From Lentisphaerota bacterium (GTDB taxonomy: Bacteria > Verrucomicrobiota > Lentisphaeria > Oligosphaerales > JABHEG01), in contig JABHEG010000378.1 in assembly GCA_018676675.1 (NCBI GenBank), positions 1 through 64,000 on the forward strand: a DNA stretch of 64,000 bases. Reading direction: 5' to 3'. Positions 8,941 to 18,057 of the stretch are shown here, piece by piece (within the stretch, counting starts at the first letter, position 1; the number at the start of each line of letters is the position of its first letter). The notes under the pieces are model-generated. The model was not told the origin of the DNA, did not search any database, and saw only the letters and a list, made by a program, of their open reading frames with translations. The translations under genes and the position numbers were made by a program.

Positions 8941-11481
8941 CTACCGCGCGGCTGCAGGCGGAACGTCAACCGTCTGTCGGACGAGGCGCTCCCCTTCCGT
9001 TGCCTCCACAATCAACGAACTGCCTTCGGGGCTCGAAAAATACGCTTCCCCGTTGATCCGGATCTGTTGGCTGCCGCTCGAAAGGCCTGCGCTGCCGTCA
9101 ATCGTCCTCGCCGCCAGACTGGCAGGCTTCCCCGGATCCAGTTCCGCGGAAATAACCCAGTCCCCTGCCCGCACCCCGTTCCCCCCGTCAACCCCGGGAG
9201 TGCCGGCCGTTTCAGGCTCCTGAGCCAGCTGAATAACCGAGAGGAAACGGACACGCATCAGGGCTTCCCCCGGCGTCACCCGGGCGTGCCACTGATCCGC
9301 GTACTCTACAAGGCTTCCGTCCCTGTGTTTCACGCCCCGCCAGTTGTCGGCCGGAGTGTCAAACCGCGAGTCAACGGGCACGCGCAACGGCCCGCTGGAC
9401 CAGAGCCGAACGGACGCCGTCCCCCCGTCTGCCTGCACCGACAACGACTGCGTTTCCTGATTGGGGGTCAGCGCAAACGGGCTGTGCAACATCCAGGTCC
9501 ACTCCGCATCATGATCAGCGGCAAGATCATCATAGATGACCACGGTTGACGGACGCAGGAAGGCGACGTGACGGCGGAAACGCGTAAGCCCCGTTCCGGG
9601 ATAGGCACGAGAAGCGTCTCCTACGCAGTAAGAGATGCGCCGGCCGTGAAGAAACCGGGGAATCCAGCCGTAGGACGTGTCGCCAAAGCCCTGGCCCTTG
9701 CCGTCAATCAGCACGGTATTGTGCCCGATCGAGGCCCTATACCAATCCCTGAAGTGAGGGTCACCATAGGCAATGTAGTACCCAGAGTTGGCCAGCAGGC
9801 GACGTCCGCCAAAGAGGATATTGAACGAGTTCTGATCAGCATGCATATGGTTGTGGGAAGCGAAAGGGCTAGAACGAAAGGCGACCATCACATTCCGTTC
9901 ACTGTTCGCCAGATCCGAATGCATGGCCGCCACGCCGATATCGGGAAAAAGCCGGGCCTGCGGCAGATCGAAAGTGGCGGGGGCAACAGGGCTGTCGCTT
10001 TCTTTCGGCGCGGTCAGTCGATGCCAGCGGAACAACGAGTCCCGGGGAGACGTTCTTCCTTTGGGGTGCAGGTTTTCAGCCACGTACCACGCGCCGTAGG
10101 GGTCGGCAAAATGGTGCCCCAGAATATCGACAAACGCGATTCGACTCTCCCCTGCCAGCCCGCCTTTCTCGCCACCATCCCCGAATCCATCACACTGAGA
10201 CCCGGGCGGCCACGTATAAGTCTGGTAATAGATCGCGTTTCGGAACCAGGGATGGCCCATGAAGTCCACCCCCGTCAGGCGCTGGAGAAAGTGGGGGATC
10301 TCGATCAGGGCCGCGAAGTTCGTGCCGAAGTAGTTGTTACCATTGGCCCATCCCCCATCGGCACCGCCGAGGAGAGGAACTCGGTTGAGCCACAGCTCGT
10401 AAACGTAGCTGGCCCATGCCTGGGCTTCGGGCTCTTCCCCAAGCACGGCAAAGGCAGCGTCGGCGAAATCATGCAGGATGTGTTGCCAGATATGCGCACT
10501 GAACACTTTCGCCTCGAGGTTGTTGCGCCACCGGGAGAAGAAGCGCCCTGCACGAGCCCGAACACCCGAACGAAGGACCTCCCGCTGGCCCTGGCTGAGC
10601 AACACGTGGCATGAATCATAGGCCAGAGCCATCGCCCGAAGGCATGCCCCGTCGGAGAAGTCATTGACGCGACTCACCCCTTTCGGGTCCCAGCTTGCCA
10701 CATGCAAAGCCCGTCGCACCGCCTCTCGACCATAGCGCTCATCGCCTGTCGCCAGATAGGCCATGCACAAGAGCTTGGTGGAGCCCCCCATGCTTGTTCC
10801 GAGTTTCTTGCTGGACCAATTGGCAAACTTCTTGGCCTGCGATTCCGTCTGCCCTCGTTTCTTCGGCTTCCCCTCGGACTCATCCGGCAACGGCCTCCCA
10901 AGATATCTATTTGCCTGCCGACAGATTGTCGCAACCACAGGATCATCCGCAACCCGCGCACGGAAGGCCCCCAACTCAGCAGCGGAGACCAGCACGCGAG
11001 GATGCGACACCGGACATGCCCGAAGGGCTTCGGCAGGCGGAGGAGTGACGAAGCGTCGCGCGCTGCTATCGACGCGGAACGAGTGGATATCGGACCAGGC
11101 GGACGCCTCTCCCCCTCGCTCCGTCCTGAACTGCCAATGCCAACGGCCCACAGCCAGTTCCCGGTGTGGGTTATACATCGCCCATGGCAGACCGCTGGCA
11201 CTGAGACTCGAGGCTCCCGGGAAGGCAGAATCCTGACTAAGGCGAATACTGTAGGTAAGCCTGGAGGCCCTCTTGGCCGGCCAGAGAAACGGTGGTGGAT
11301 TGGTGTCAACCACACAATCTCCAATGGGTGCAGGATTGGTCCGGTCCAGCGGGTGCAGGACCATATCGTCGAGACGGATCTCACCGGACATCTCGGCACC
11401 TCCAACCAACACACCGACCGCCGGGATGGCTGCCAACAGAATTCGCCGCCACCTCTGAGACGGTGCATCGGCCATAGTCAT
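8941..11481 (-). CDS. Secreted heparinase II/III-like protein with N-terminal DUF4962-type domain
   Basis: This protein of about 846 residues starts with a hydrophobic signal segment (RRILLAAIPAVGVLVGG). A fibronectin/DUF4962-like region follows (PPFLWP, YSIRLSQD, GRWHWQFRTE), then an alpha/alpha-toroid lyase domain and a beta-sheet domain with SHNHMHADQNSFNILFGG and WYRASIGHNTVLIDG, the typical heparinase II/III signature. Such enzymes cleave uronic-acid-containing polysaccharides by beta-elimination. The substrate is not predictable here. The first in-frame start is GTG 11484. ATG 11481 and ATG 11475 are alternatives with only a weak GGGG element upstream. The oxidoreductase gene follows downstream, suggesting a small catabolic unit. 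Confidence 0.85.
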   Translation of the reverse strand: MTMADAPSQRWRRILLAAIPAVGVLVGGAEMSGEIRLDDMVLHPLDRTNPAPIGDCVVDTNPPPFLWPAKRASRLTYSIRLSQDSAFPGASSLSASGLPWAMYNPHRELAVGRWHWQFRTERGGEASAWSDIHSFRVDSSARRFVTPPPAEALRACPVSHPRVLVSAAELGAFRARVADDPVVATICRQANRYLGRPLPDESEGKPKKRGQTESQAKKFANWSSKKLGTSMGGSTKLLCMAYLATGDERYGREAVRRALHVASWDPKGVSRVNDFSDGACLRAMALAYDSCHVLLSQGQREVLRSGVRARAGRFFSRWRNNLEAKVFSAHIWQHILHDFADAAFAVLGEEPEAQAWASYVYELWLNRVPLLGGADGGWANGNNYFGTNFAALIEIPHFLQRLTGVDFMGHPWFRNAIYYQTYTWPPGSQCDGFGDGGEKGGLAGESRIAFVDILGHHFADPYGAWYVAENLHPKGRTSPRDSLFRWHRLTAPKESDSPVAPATFDLPQARLFPDIGVAAMHSDLANSERNVMVAFRSSPFASHNHMHADQNSFNILFGGRRLLANSGYYIAYGDPHFRDWYRASIGHNTVLIDGKGQGFGDTSYGWIPRFLHGRRISYCVGDASRAYPGTGLTRFRRHVAFLRPSTVVIYDDLAADHDAEWTWMLHSPFALTPNQETQSLSVQADGGTASVRLWSSGPLRVPVDSRFDTPADNWRGVKHRDGSLVEYADQWHARVTPGEALMRVRFLSVIQLAQEPETAGTPGVDGGNGVRAGDWVISAELDPGKPASLAARTIDGSAGLSSGSQQIRINGEAYFSSPEGSSLIVEATEGERLVRQTVDVPPAAAR

Positions 11482-11524
11482 CACCCCGCTACTGATCTAT
11501 TCCGCTCTGTTCGAGTTCGCAGAT

Positions 11525-12787
11525 TCAGTCCCGGATATGCCCATCCCCATAGGCAACCCATTTGTATGAGGTCAAAGCCGTCGGACCAACCGGTCCCCGG
11601 GCGTGAAGCTTGTCGGTGCTAATCCCCACTACAGCACCAAGCCCGTAGTCTCCCCCACCCGAAAGACGGGTGGAGGCATTGACCAGAACAGACGCCGAAT
11701 CGACCCCGGCCACAAACGCATCTGCCAAGGACATGCGCTGTGTCACAATTCCATCCGTGTGACCGGATCCGTACGTGTTAATGTGGTGCACGGCCGCATC
11801 CAGGCCGTCCACCACCTTCAGTGATATCACGGGAGCCAGATACTCGGTGCCCCAGTCTTCCTCAGTCGCAGGCACCAAAGAGGGCATCAGGGCGCAAGCA
11901 CGCGCACAACCGCGGACCTCCACCCCCTCCGCTGAGAACCCCTCAACAACCGGGTCAAGCAATCGCCCCAGAGCCCCGGCGTCGACCAGAACAGTCTCAA
12001 GTGCGTTGCAGACCTCGACCCGCTGACACTTCGAGTTGATACTCAAACTCACTGCCATCTCTGACGGAGCGTCCTCGGCAAGGTAAAGGTGACAGATCCC
12101 CTCATAGTGCTTGATCACCGGGATCCGGCTCTCACGGGCAACGGCAGAGATCAGGCCTTTCCCTCCTCGTGGAATGATCACATCGACATCATCCTCCAAA
12201 TGCAGCAACTGGGTAACCGCCTCGCGATCAGGCGTTCGAATGATTTGGACAGATCCCTCAGGAAGCCCGTGGGTTGCCGCAGTCCCGATCATGGCATCGG
12301 CCAGGACAACGTTTGTCCTCAATGATTCGGAGCCACCACGCAAGATCACCGCATTGCCGCTCTTCAGACACACCGACGCTGCATCTGTCGTGACGTTGGG
12401 GCGAGACTCGTAGATCATCCCAATCACGCCAATCGGCACACTCACACGCTGAACGCGGAGACCGTTCGGCCGGATGTGCCCCTCCAATACGCGCCCCACA
12501 GGATCCGGCAATGTGGAGACTTCCTCGAGACGAGCCTTCATGTAAGCGAAGACCTTGTCCGTTATCTCCAGACGCGTCAGCAATGGCCCGGCCAGTCCTG
12601 CTGCCCGAGCGTCGCCAACATCCGCGGCATTCGCCGCCTGAAGCTCGCCTCGTACACGCTCAAGGGCAGCGGGCATCGCGTGCAGAGCCGCATTGCGAAC
12701 GCCTCCGGGCAACACAGCCAATCCCCGCGCCGCAGTTCGTGCCCGGCCGCCCATCTCGTTGACCGAAAGCCCTGATCCCAATGCCAT
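11525..12787 (-). CDS. proA: Glutamate-5-semialdehyde dehydrogenase (gamma-glutamyl phosphate reductase)
   Basis: Second enzyme of proline biosynthesis, reducing gamma-glutamyl phosphate with NADPH. The 420-residue protein shows the ProA hallmarks VPIGVIGMIYESRPNV, GNAVILRGG, IPRGGKGLI, the active-site region NSKCQRVEVCNALET, and the C-terminal STRLSGGGDYGLGAVVGISTDKLHARGP. The frame continues upstream to 13009, but that part lacks family similarity, so ATG 12787 was chosen. No proB is present in this window. It is transcribed away from the DUF362 gene, with about 210 bases between the starts. Confidence 0.95.
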   Translation of the reverse strand: MALGSGLSVNEMGGRARTAARGLAVLPGGVRNAALHAMPAALERVRGELQAANAADVGDARAAGLAGPLLTRLEITDKVFAYMKARLEEVSTLPDPVGRVLEGHIRPNGLRVQRVSVPIGVIGMIYESRPNVTTDAASVCLKSGNAVILRGGSESLRTNVVLADAMIGTAATHGLPEGSVQIIRTPDREAVTQLLHLEDDVDVIIPRGGKGLISAVARESRIPVIKHYEGICHLYLAEDAPSEMAVSLSINSKCQRVEVCNALETVLVDAGALGRLLDPVVEGFSAEGVEVRGCARACALMPSLVPATEEDWGTEYLAPVISLKVVDGLDAAVHHINTYGSGHTDGIVTQRMSLADAFVAGVDSASVLVNASTRLSGGGDYGLGAVVGISTDKLHARGPVGPTALTSYKWVAYGDGHIRD

Positions 12788-12997
12788 GTCGTCATCCCTG
12801 CCTGCTGGAGAGTAAACGCCGTGGCCCGAAGCCGGGCACCCACGGTAGCGACGACAATAGCGACTGTTCTTTGAAGACACAAGACACCCCCGAGAGAACA
12901 GGGCTCGCCCAGCTGGTTTTCCTCCCTCTCGCAAACAAAGGGGCACAGAGTTAGGTTTGTAACCGTCGTCCTGTCCTCGATCAACCAACAACGAATC

Positions 12998-14224
12998 ATG
13001 CCAAACCAAGAGTCACCGTCCCCTATTCCTGCCAAGCGTCCCTCCGGTACGTCCGCCCCCCTCACCCCTGGCTACGCGGGACACGTGAGTGCTGTGAACT
13101 GTCCCGCTTACGAGCCAGAGACAGTCGAGCAAGCCTTGCTTGAAGCCCTCACGCCGTTTGGCGGAATCGCCAGTTTTGTGCGCGAAGGACAGACCGTTCT
13201 CCTCAAGCCGAACCTGCTCAGCCCGCGGCCTCCTGAACAAGCCGTGACCACCCACCCAACAGTCGTGGCCGCCGTCGCCAAGCTCTGTTTCGCGGCAGGT
13301 GCATCCCGCGTCTGGGTTGGCGACAGCTGCGCAGGAGATCACTCTGAGAAGCGCCTGTGGGAGAAGACGGGAATGACGGCGGCTGTGCCGGCGGCCGGAG
13401 CCGAACTCAAGTCGTTCACCGAAGCCGTGAAGCCACTGCCTGTCGGCGACCTGACAGTACCTGTCCCCTCCTGGCTTGAAGAGGTGGATGTAGTCATCTC
13501 ACTGCCAAAGTTGAAGACCCACATTCTGACCGTGTTGACGTGTGCCCTGAAGAACACATATGGCCTCGTCGTGGGGCATGCCAAGGCGGTCTACCACGGA
13601 CACTTCCCTTCGCCTCGTGAAATCAGCCACTTCCTGGTCGATTTGCACCAAGCGCTTCCACCGGCGCTGAACATCGTCGATGCCGTCACGGTCATGGAAG
13701 GAGACGGCCCTGCAAATGGCACTCCCGCGCATGCCGGCCTCCTCCTCGCTGCGCGAGATCCGGTGGCAATCGATGCCGTTGCCTCACGCATATTCGGCGT
13801 TTCCCCTGCTGCCGTGCCATTGATCAGACGCGCCGAGGAGGTGGGCCTTGGGGCGGCAGATCTGGCCGACATCACGGTTGTTGGCTCGGGCAAAGAGCGA
13901 GCTGCGACATGCCGGTTCCGCCACTCACGCGCACTCTTCCTGCAGAAGCTGCCCCCTTCCCTCTTCAAACTCACGACCTACCTGCTCACATACCGTCCCA
14001 AGATCAACCAGACGACCTGCGTGCGGTGTGGCGTCTGTGCAGAAACGTGCAGCCAGGACGCCATCATCCAGCGCCCGGATGGCACCTATCGCGTAGAGAA
14101 GGCTCGGTGCATCCTCTGCATGTGCTGCCTGGAGGCCTGCCCACATGAAGCGGTCGACGTCAACTCCCCTGCCCGGTGGCTGCGCCGACGCCGACGTAAG
14201 CGCCGCGAGGACAAGGCCGTCTGA
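12998..14224 (+). CDS. DUF362 protein with two 4Fe-4S clusters
   Basis: This 408-residue protein has a DUF362 domain (TVLLKPNLLSP near 68, THPTVVAAVAKL, VVISLPKLKTHILT, LKNTYGLV) followed by a ferredoxin domain with two cluster-binding motifs, CVRCGVCAETC and CILCMCCLEACP, near residues 340-385. It ends in a very basic Arg/Lys-rich tail. The last Cys of the first motif is not followed by the usual Pro. DUF362-ferredoxin proteins are widespread in anaerobes and their electron-transfer role is unresolved. No strong ribosome-binding site precedes ATG 12998, but no nearer Met exists. Confidence 0.88.
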   Translation: MPNQESPSPIPAKRPSGTSAPLTPGYAGHVSAVNCPAYEPETVEQALLEALTPFGGIASFVREGQTVLLKPNLLSPRPPEQAVTTHPTVVAAVAKLCFAAGASRVWVGDSCAGDHSEKRLWEKTGMTAAVPAAGAELKSFTEAVKPLPVGDLTVPVPSWLEEVDVVISLPKLKTHILTVLTCALKNTYGLVVGHAKAVYHGHFPSPREISHFLVDLHQALPPALNIVDAVTVMEGDGPANGTPAHAGLLLAARDPVAIDAVASRIFGVSPAAVPLIRRAEEVGLGAADLADITVVGSGKERAATCRFRHSRALFLQKLPPSLFKLTTYLLTYRPKINQTTCVRCGVCAETCSQDAIIQRPDGTYRVEKARCILCMCCLEACPHEAVDVNSPARWLRRRRRKRREDKAV

Positions 14225-14323
14225 CTGTGCAGAATCCGGAGAGCCGGAACGGGCCTCTGCGGCCACTCCCCAAGAGCGGAAACTCTGTCCCGTTTCCCAC
14301 ACGAGAAGGAAGATGACCGTCTC

Positions 14324-14983
14324 TCAGCTGCCCTCAGGAGCTTCGAGAATGGCATCGGCAAAGTCCCCGAGGGAATCCACCGCGAGGTCAAACGTCTCGT
14401 CCCCCGCAACTCCGAACCCATACCGACAAAAGCACCGCTGGAACCCCGCGCGACGCCCTGCCCCCAGGTCCGTGTAGTTGTCGCCCACCATCCAGGCCCC
14501 CGTCAGTTCCGTCCCGGTGTGGCGGGCGGCAGCCAGGAGCGGCTCGGGATGCGGCTTCATATTCGGGCAGGAGTCTCCTCCCAGAACCAGGTCCAGATAT
14601 CCTCCAAGTCCCAGCGCCTCGCAGATCCGCCTGCTGGGTCCCTCGGGCTTATTGCTGGCCACCACCAAGCACAATCCCTCTTCGTGCAAGCGCGCCAGAG
14701 CAGCGGGCACACCTGGATAGACGGATGTCTCATCAAGCATGTGCGCCAGGTAGTGCGTCTTCATCCTGGCTACCGCCTCATCGGTGTCCGGTGCGGTCGC
14801 CGCATCACTCAGCGCCCGTTCCACGAGGCGCCTAACACCGTTGCCCACATAGCTGCAGACCGTGTCCAACGTCAGTGGACCAAGGCTGTAGTCTTCCCTC
14901 ATCAAGTTCACCCCCGTGCACAGGTCCAGGCGGGAATCAACCAGCGTTCCATCCAGATCAAACACCATGAGCTTTCGAGTCAT
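14324..14983 (-). CDS. gph: HAD phosphatase, phosphoglycolate phosphatase-like
   Basis: This 219-residue HAD subfamily IA enzyme has motif I VFDLDGTLVDS (nucleophile Asp), motif II VVASNKPEG, the Lys region in CPNMKPHPEPL and motif IV MVGDNYTDLGAGRRAG. The alpha-helical cap (about 20-85) fits Gph, which clears 2-phosphoglycolate from DNA repair or photorespiration. Other small phosphate esters are possible. ATG 14983 places MTRKLMVFDLDG at the N-terminus as expected; ATG 14968 would also be possible. The 3' end faces the DUF362 gene. Confidence 0.85.
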   Translation of the reverse strand: MTRKLMVFDLDGTLVDSRLDLCTGVNLMREDYSLGPLTLDTVCSYVGNGVRRLVERALSDAATAPDTDEAVARMKTHYLAHMLDETSVYPGVPAALARLHEEGLCLVVASNKPEGPSRRICEALGLGGYLDLVLGGDSCPNMKPHPEPLLAAARHTGTELTGAWMVGDNYTDLGAGRRAGFQRCFCRYGFGVAGDETFDLAVDSLGDFADAILEAPEGS

Positions 14984-15129
14984 CGGGCTATCAAACTCCC
15001 CGTTCTGTGTTAGGTTCGACAAAGGAACATAGAACTGTAGATGGCCCTTTATGCCCCGCAAGTAGCATGCCCTGGATTAGCCCTGCGGCAGAGCCCTTGA
15101 CCTCCCCGATGCGCACGGAGTCCAGCCTG

Positions 15130-15765
15130 ATGTATGAGAGCCAGAGACAAGCCGTTGCCCGTTTCATGCGACGGCTTTACCAACAGCGCTTGACCACGAC
15201 CTCAGGTGGGAACATCTCCGTCCGCGTCAGCGACACGCAGGTAGCGCTCACAGCCTCGAAACATGACAAAGGCGAACTCCAGGCAGAACACGTCGGCATA
15301 ATGAGCCTCGATGGAACGAACGAGACGCCGAATTTCACCCCCAGCATCGAGGCCTCGATGCACTTGGCCATCTATCGGATGCATGCCCATGTCAACGCGG
15401 TCGTCCATGCACACCCGACGACGGCAAGCGCCTTCTGTGCCAGTGACGCGGACATCAACTGCCGACTGATCGCAGAGTCATACGCCATTCTCGGTACTCC
15501 CGCCAAACTCCCCTACGCATGCATGGGAACCAAAGAGCTTGCCCAAATCGTGGCCGAGGGCTTGGGGCAAGCCTGCTGCGTGCTCATGGCCAACCATGGC
15601 GTTCTGACCGTTGGGTCGTCCCTCCTGGAAGCATTCGACAGACTTGAGATCGTGGAGGAAGCCGCTCAGCTGACCTTGATCAGCAGGCAAATCGGCGGCC
15701 TGCAGCCCCTCCAAACCACGCAGTTGCGCGAGATTGATCAACTCATGGGACGCCCCGCAGATTGA
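15130..15765 (+). CDS. Class II aldolase/adducin family protein (fuculose-phosphate aldolase-like)
   Basis: This 211-residue zinc-dependent aldolase of the class II/adducin family has TTTSGGNIS near the N-terminus, a catalytic acid in PSIEASMHLAIY, zinc ligands in VVHAHPTTASAF, and a further His in MANHGVLTVG. The closest characterised types are L-fuculose-1-phosphate aldolase and related enzymes; the exact substrate is unknown. The frame is open from 15007. ATG 15130 was chosen because GGAG lies 9 bases upstream and the family N-terminus (RQAVARFMRRLY) begins there; ATG 15109 is an alternative. It precedes the membrane glycosyltransferase by 44 bases. Confidence 0.87.
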   Translation: MYESQRQAVARFMRRLYQQRLTTTSGGNISVRVSDTQVALTASKHDKGELQAEHVGIMSLDGTNETPNFTPSIEASMHLAIYRMHAHVNAVVHAHPTTASAFCASDADINCRLIAESYAILGTPAKLPYACMGTKELAQIVAEGLGQACCVLMANHGVLTVGSSLLEAFDRLEIVEEAAQLTLISRQIGGLQPLQTTQLREIDQLMGRPAD

Positions 15766-15809
15766 CTCCCAGGCCAGACCGTCCTTCCTCCTGAAACAAG
15801 GAAGTCTCC

Positions 15810-17348
15810 ATGGACGAGAAACACGATCCCCAACCGGTAGCCCCTTCGGCCTCTCCGGAACTGGCGCCCCGAATGTTCTTCCTGCTCGCCGCGGCAGCGC
15901 TCCTAATTCGGACAGCAAGCTGGCTACAGGCCGATCTCTGGTACGATGAGGTGATCGCCCTCACGGAATTCGTGGTCGGGCCGCCTCGAGCCCGGGGCAT
16001 CCTCTGGCCATTGCGCTTCTACCCGATCCCCAACAACCACATCCTGTTCTCTGCGATCAGCTGGTGCTGGCTCCGCATCTGCAGGTACAACGTGGCGGAA
16101 GCCCTCCTCCGGCTGCCGTCGATATGTTTCGCGCTTGCCGCCTTTGGCGTCATCATCGTCGGCTGGCGACGCTGGCTTGGGGGACGGTTGGCCGGAATCA
16201 CCGCAGTCGCTTTCGCCGTCAGTCCTGTTTTCAGCGCCTTCGCGTACCAGTACAGAGGGTACTCTCTTACTATGCTCCTAGCCACGTTGGGGGTCATGGC
16301 CACAATGGACATTCTGGATGGACACGTGAGGCGGGGCACACTCGTGCATGCGGTAGTGGCCCTGCTGCTCCCCCTTGTGATCCCTACAAATGCCTTGCTC
16401 ACAGCCACCCACTTGGCCTTCCTGGCCTGGGAGGCGCATCGCCGGAACGCCCTGCGACGCATCTTACTTCCCCTTGGGATCATAGCCGGTGCCGGTGCCC
16501 TCGGTGCAAGCTACTATCTCACGATCTGGCCTCAGTTCACCAAAGCCCTGCAACAGACAGCCGGATGGGAATCACCCTTGAGTGTTCTCCTGAACGTCTC
16601 CCTCGCGTCTCTGGCGCACTTGGGCCCCCTGCCTCTCATCTGCCTGTGGCAGGCCGGAGTGTCCGTCCACAAAGCATCGCCCGGGGCACAAGACTCCGCA
16701 AGCCGGCAAGCCGTCAGACTCATCGTCGCCTGTCTCCTGCCCATGATCGCTCTCCTCGTCTGCACCCGCTCCGCGCCGTTCCCCCGCGTCTTTCTCGTCT
16801 TCCTTCCCACCGTGTCCTTCGCCGTCGTGCGATCCGTCGTCCACCTTCAGGTGTGGCGATCAAAATCACTCCTCCTGGTCCTTGGATTGGTGGTGATGCA
16901 CGCCTTTGTCTGGGAACGAGTGTGCACGTGGTTGACCAACAAACAAGTCATGGACGGGCGCCACCCGCAGAACCTCTTGCAGCAACACTACCGTGGAAGC
17001 ACCGCACTCCAGGAAATCTGCTCCCAAGCCAAGAAGGATGATCTCTCCAGTCGACTGGTGGTCTTGACAAGCGCCCACGATTTTCCAACCTTCCGTCACT
17101 ATTGGCTGCGTTTCGGCGGCAGCCTGGAAACGGTGATCGCCGAGAACTCCGACTTGGAGTTCGCCGTGGCCAAGGCGATGCAACCAGGCAACAGACGTCT
17201 GAGCGTCGTTGCGGCAAATGAGGTGGAAGCAGCCCGTCTGTTCGGTTTGATCGGGATCACGGAGACCTTCGCCTCCGTCTACTACGAACCCTTCCGGGGC
17301 CTCTACGTCCTGGCCCCGCCGCCGGGGAGACGCCCCCCCGCCCCATAG
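15810..17348 (+). CDS. Multi-pass membrane protein, GT-C glycosyltransferase-like
   Basis: This 512-residue polytopic membrane protein has about ten hydrophobic segments between residues 20 and 375 and a soluble C-terminal part. The acidic loop LWYDEV at 44-49, just after the first membrane helix, matches the position of the catalytic Asp/Glu loop in GT-C glycosyltransferases that use polyprenyl-phosphate sugars (ArnT and Dol-P-Man types). FAYQYRGYSLTMLLA is also typical of this group. It could transfer a sugar to lipid, protein or cell-surface glycan. AAGGA lies 8 bases before ATG 15810. The start of the protein is Pro-rich and cytoplasmic. Confidence 0.75.
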   Translation: MDEKHDPQPVAPSASPELAPRMFFLLAAAALLIRTASWLQADLWYDEVIALTEFVVGPPRARGILWPLRFYPIPNNHILFSAISWCWLRICRYNVAEALLRLPSICFALAAFGVIIVGWRRWLGGRLAGITAVAFAVSPVFSAFAYQYRGYSLTMLLATLGVMATMDILDGHVRRGTLVHAVVALLLPLVIPTNALLTATHLAFLAWEAHRRNALRRILLPLGIIAGAGALGASYYLTIWPQFTKALQQTAGWESPLSVLLNVSLASLAHLGPLPLICLWQAGVSVHKASPGAQDSASRQAVRLIVACLLPMIALLVCTRSAPFPRVFLVFLPTVSFAVVRSVVHLQVWRSKSLLLVLGLVVMHAFVWERVCTWLTNKQVMDGRHPQNLLQQHYRGSTALQEICSQAKKDDLSSRLVVLTSAHDFPTFRHYWLRFGGSLETVIAENSDLEFAVAKAMQPGNRRLSVVAANEVEAARLFGLIGITETFASVYYEPFRGLYVLAPPPGRRPPAP

Positions 17349-17786
17349 GACCCCGAGACTCCCAATGAAGACGGCCCGAATTACAGCAGGGCCTCTCTCC
17401 GCGAGCATAATCGCTACAGGAATCCTGGCTCTTTCCTCGTTTTGCGGGACAGGCCTTTTGTATCTGACTCTTCACGCCCTATTGTATTTGGTCGGTAGCG
17501 CCTTCGGGGCGCTTTCAGATACTCGGTCGTCCCGCGTTGGGGCTTCCGTCAGAGAGCTTGTCAGGTAACCTGTTGCGATCCGCGAGTTTCCTTTCCGGTA
17601 ACTGGCGGCGATGGAAGCGGAACGAATGTACTCCCCTGTTTTGGGGAGCGCTGTTAGACGCTGGGACAATAGCGAAGAGACCGTCAGCGTCTTCTGTGTC
17701 GCTCGCCTCGCAATAGATCCATGAAGTCCGTTTTTGCCTGCCCGATGCCCGTGCCCACCAGGCCGGAAACGCATCAGGTATGCTGA
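17349..17786. other. Long intergenic region with hairpins, no clear gene
   Basis: This is the first part of a 709-base gap between the membrane glycosyltransferase and the cyclo-ligase. It has an AGCGCC-TTCGG-GGCGCT hairpin at 17497-17513 followed by TTT, and a CTCCCC/GGGGAG hairpin at 17631-17648. A further pairing, GACGCTG (from about 17656) with CAGCGTC (to about 17692), is possible. A 67-codon frame at 17365-17568 encodes a hydrophobic peptide starting 16 bases after the upstream stop. It has no good ribosome-binding site and I do not call it a gene. Confidence 0.4.
17497..17515 (+). terminator. Possible terminator hairpin after the GT-C gene
   Basis: A six-pair GC stem AGCGCC/GGCGCT closed by a TTCGG loop is followed by only three T residues. 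It lies 150 bases after the stop of the membrane glycosyltransferase. The short T run makes it a weak intrinsic terminator at best. Confidence 0.3.
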
Positions 17787-17995
17787 GGGGGCTACATGGA
17801 TAACGTGTGTAGACATACCAATGCTGCGCCCGCCTGCCTCTCCTTGACGCCCCACACTGGACCTAAACGGTGAGCAGTTTGTGAGTGCGCGTTGGTGGAG
17901 CGTTCCTTCCTGACCGATTCGGTCGGTCAACAGGTCCTTACCATCTTCCTGCTCAGGGTGACGTGGCCCGTAGTCGGGAACCCACGGGAGCCCCC
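17787..17995 (+). ncRNA. Candidate structured RNA upstream of fau (6S-RNA-like position and fold)
   Basis: A 209-base segment can fold into one long irregular hairpin. Nested pairings are: GGGGGCT 17787-17793 with AGCCCCC 17989-17995; CGTG near 17804 with CACG near 17983; CCCG near 17829 with CGGG near 17975; CCAC near 17851 with GTGG near 17963; TGAGCAG 17871-17877 with CTGCTCA 17949-17955; and an apical stem TGACCGA 17911-17917 with TCGGTCA 17923-17929. Length, rod shape with internal bubbles, and position directly before the 5-formyltetrahydrofolate cyclo-ligase gene recall 6S RNA (ssrS-ygfA synteny of proteobacteria). I recognise no primary-sequence signature, so this stays a candidate. 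Confidence 0.35.
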
Positions 17996-18057
17996 ACAGA
18001 CCCAAACAGCCACTGCCAGGCCGCACTGAAGCTGCACGGCAGCTGACGCGACGCACG

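Noticed and set aside
9568..10614. Plus-strand open frame of 348 codons inside the heparinase-like gene
   Set aside because: The opposite strand has strong heparinase motifs; the plus-strand translation shows no domain.
17365..17568. 67-codon hydrophobic frame after the GT-C gene
   Set aside because: No ribosome-binding site and a hairpin inside it; it could be a small membrane protein but I cannot support it.
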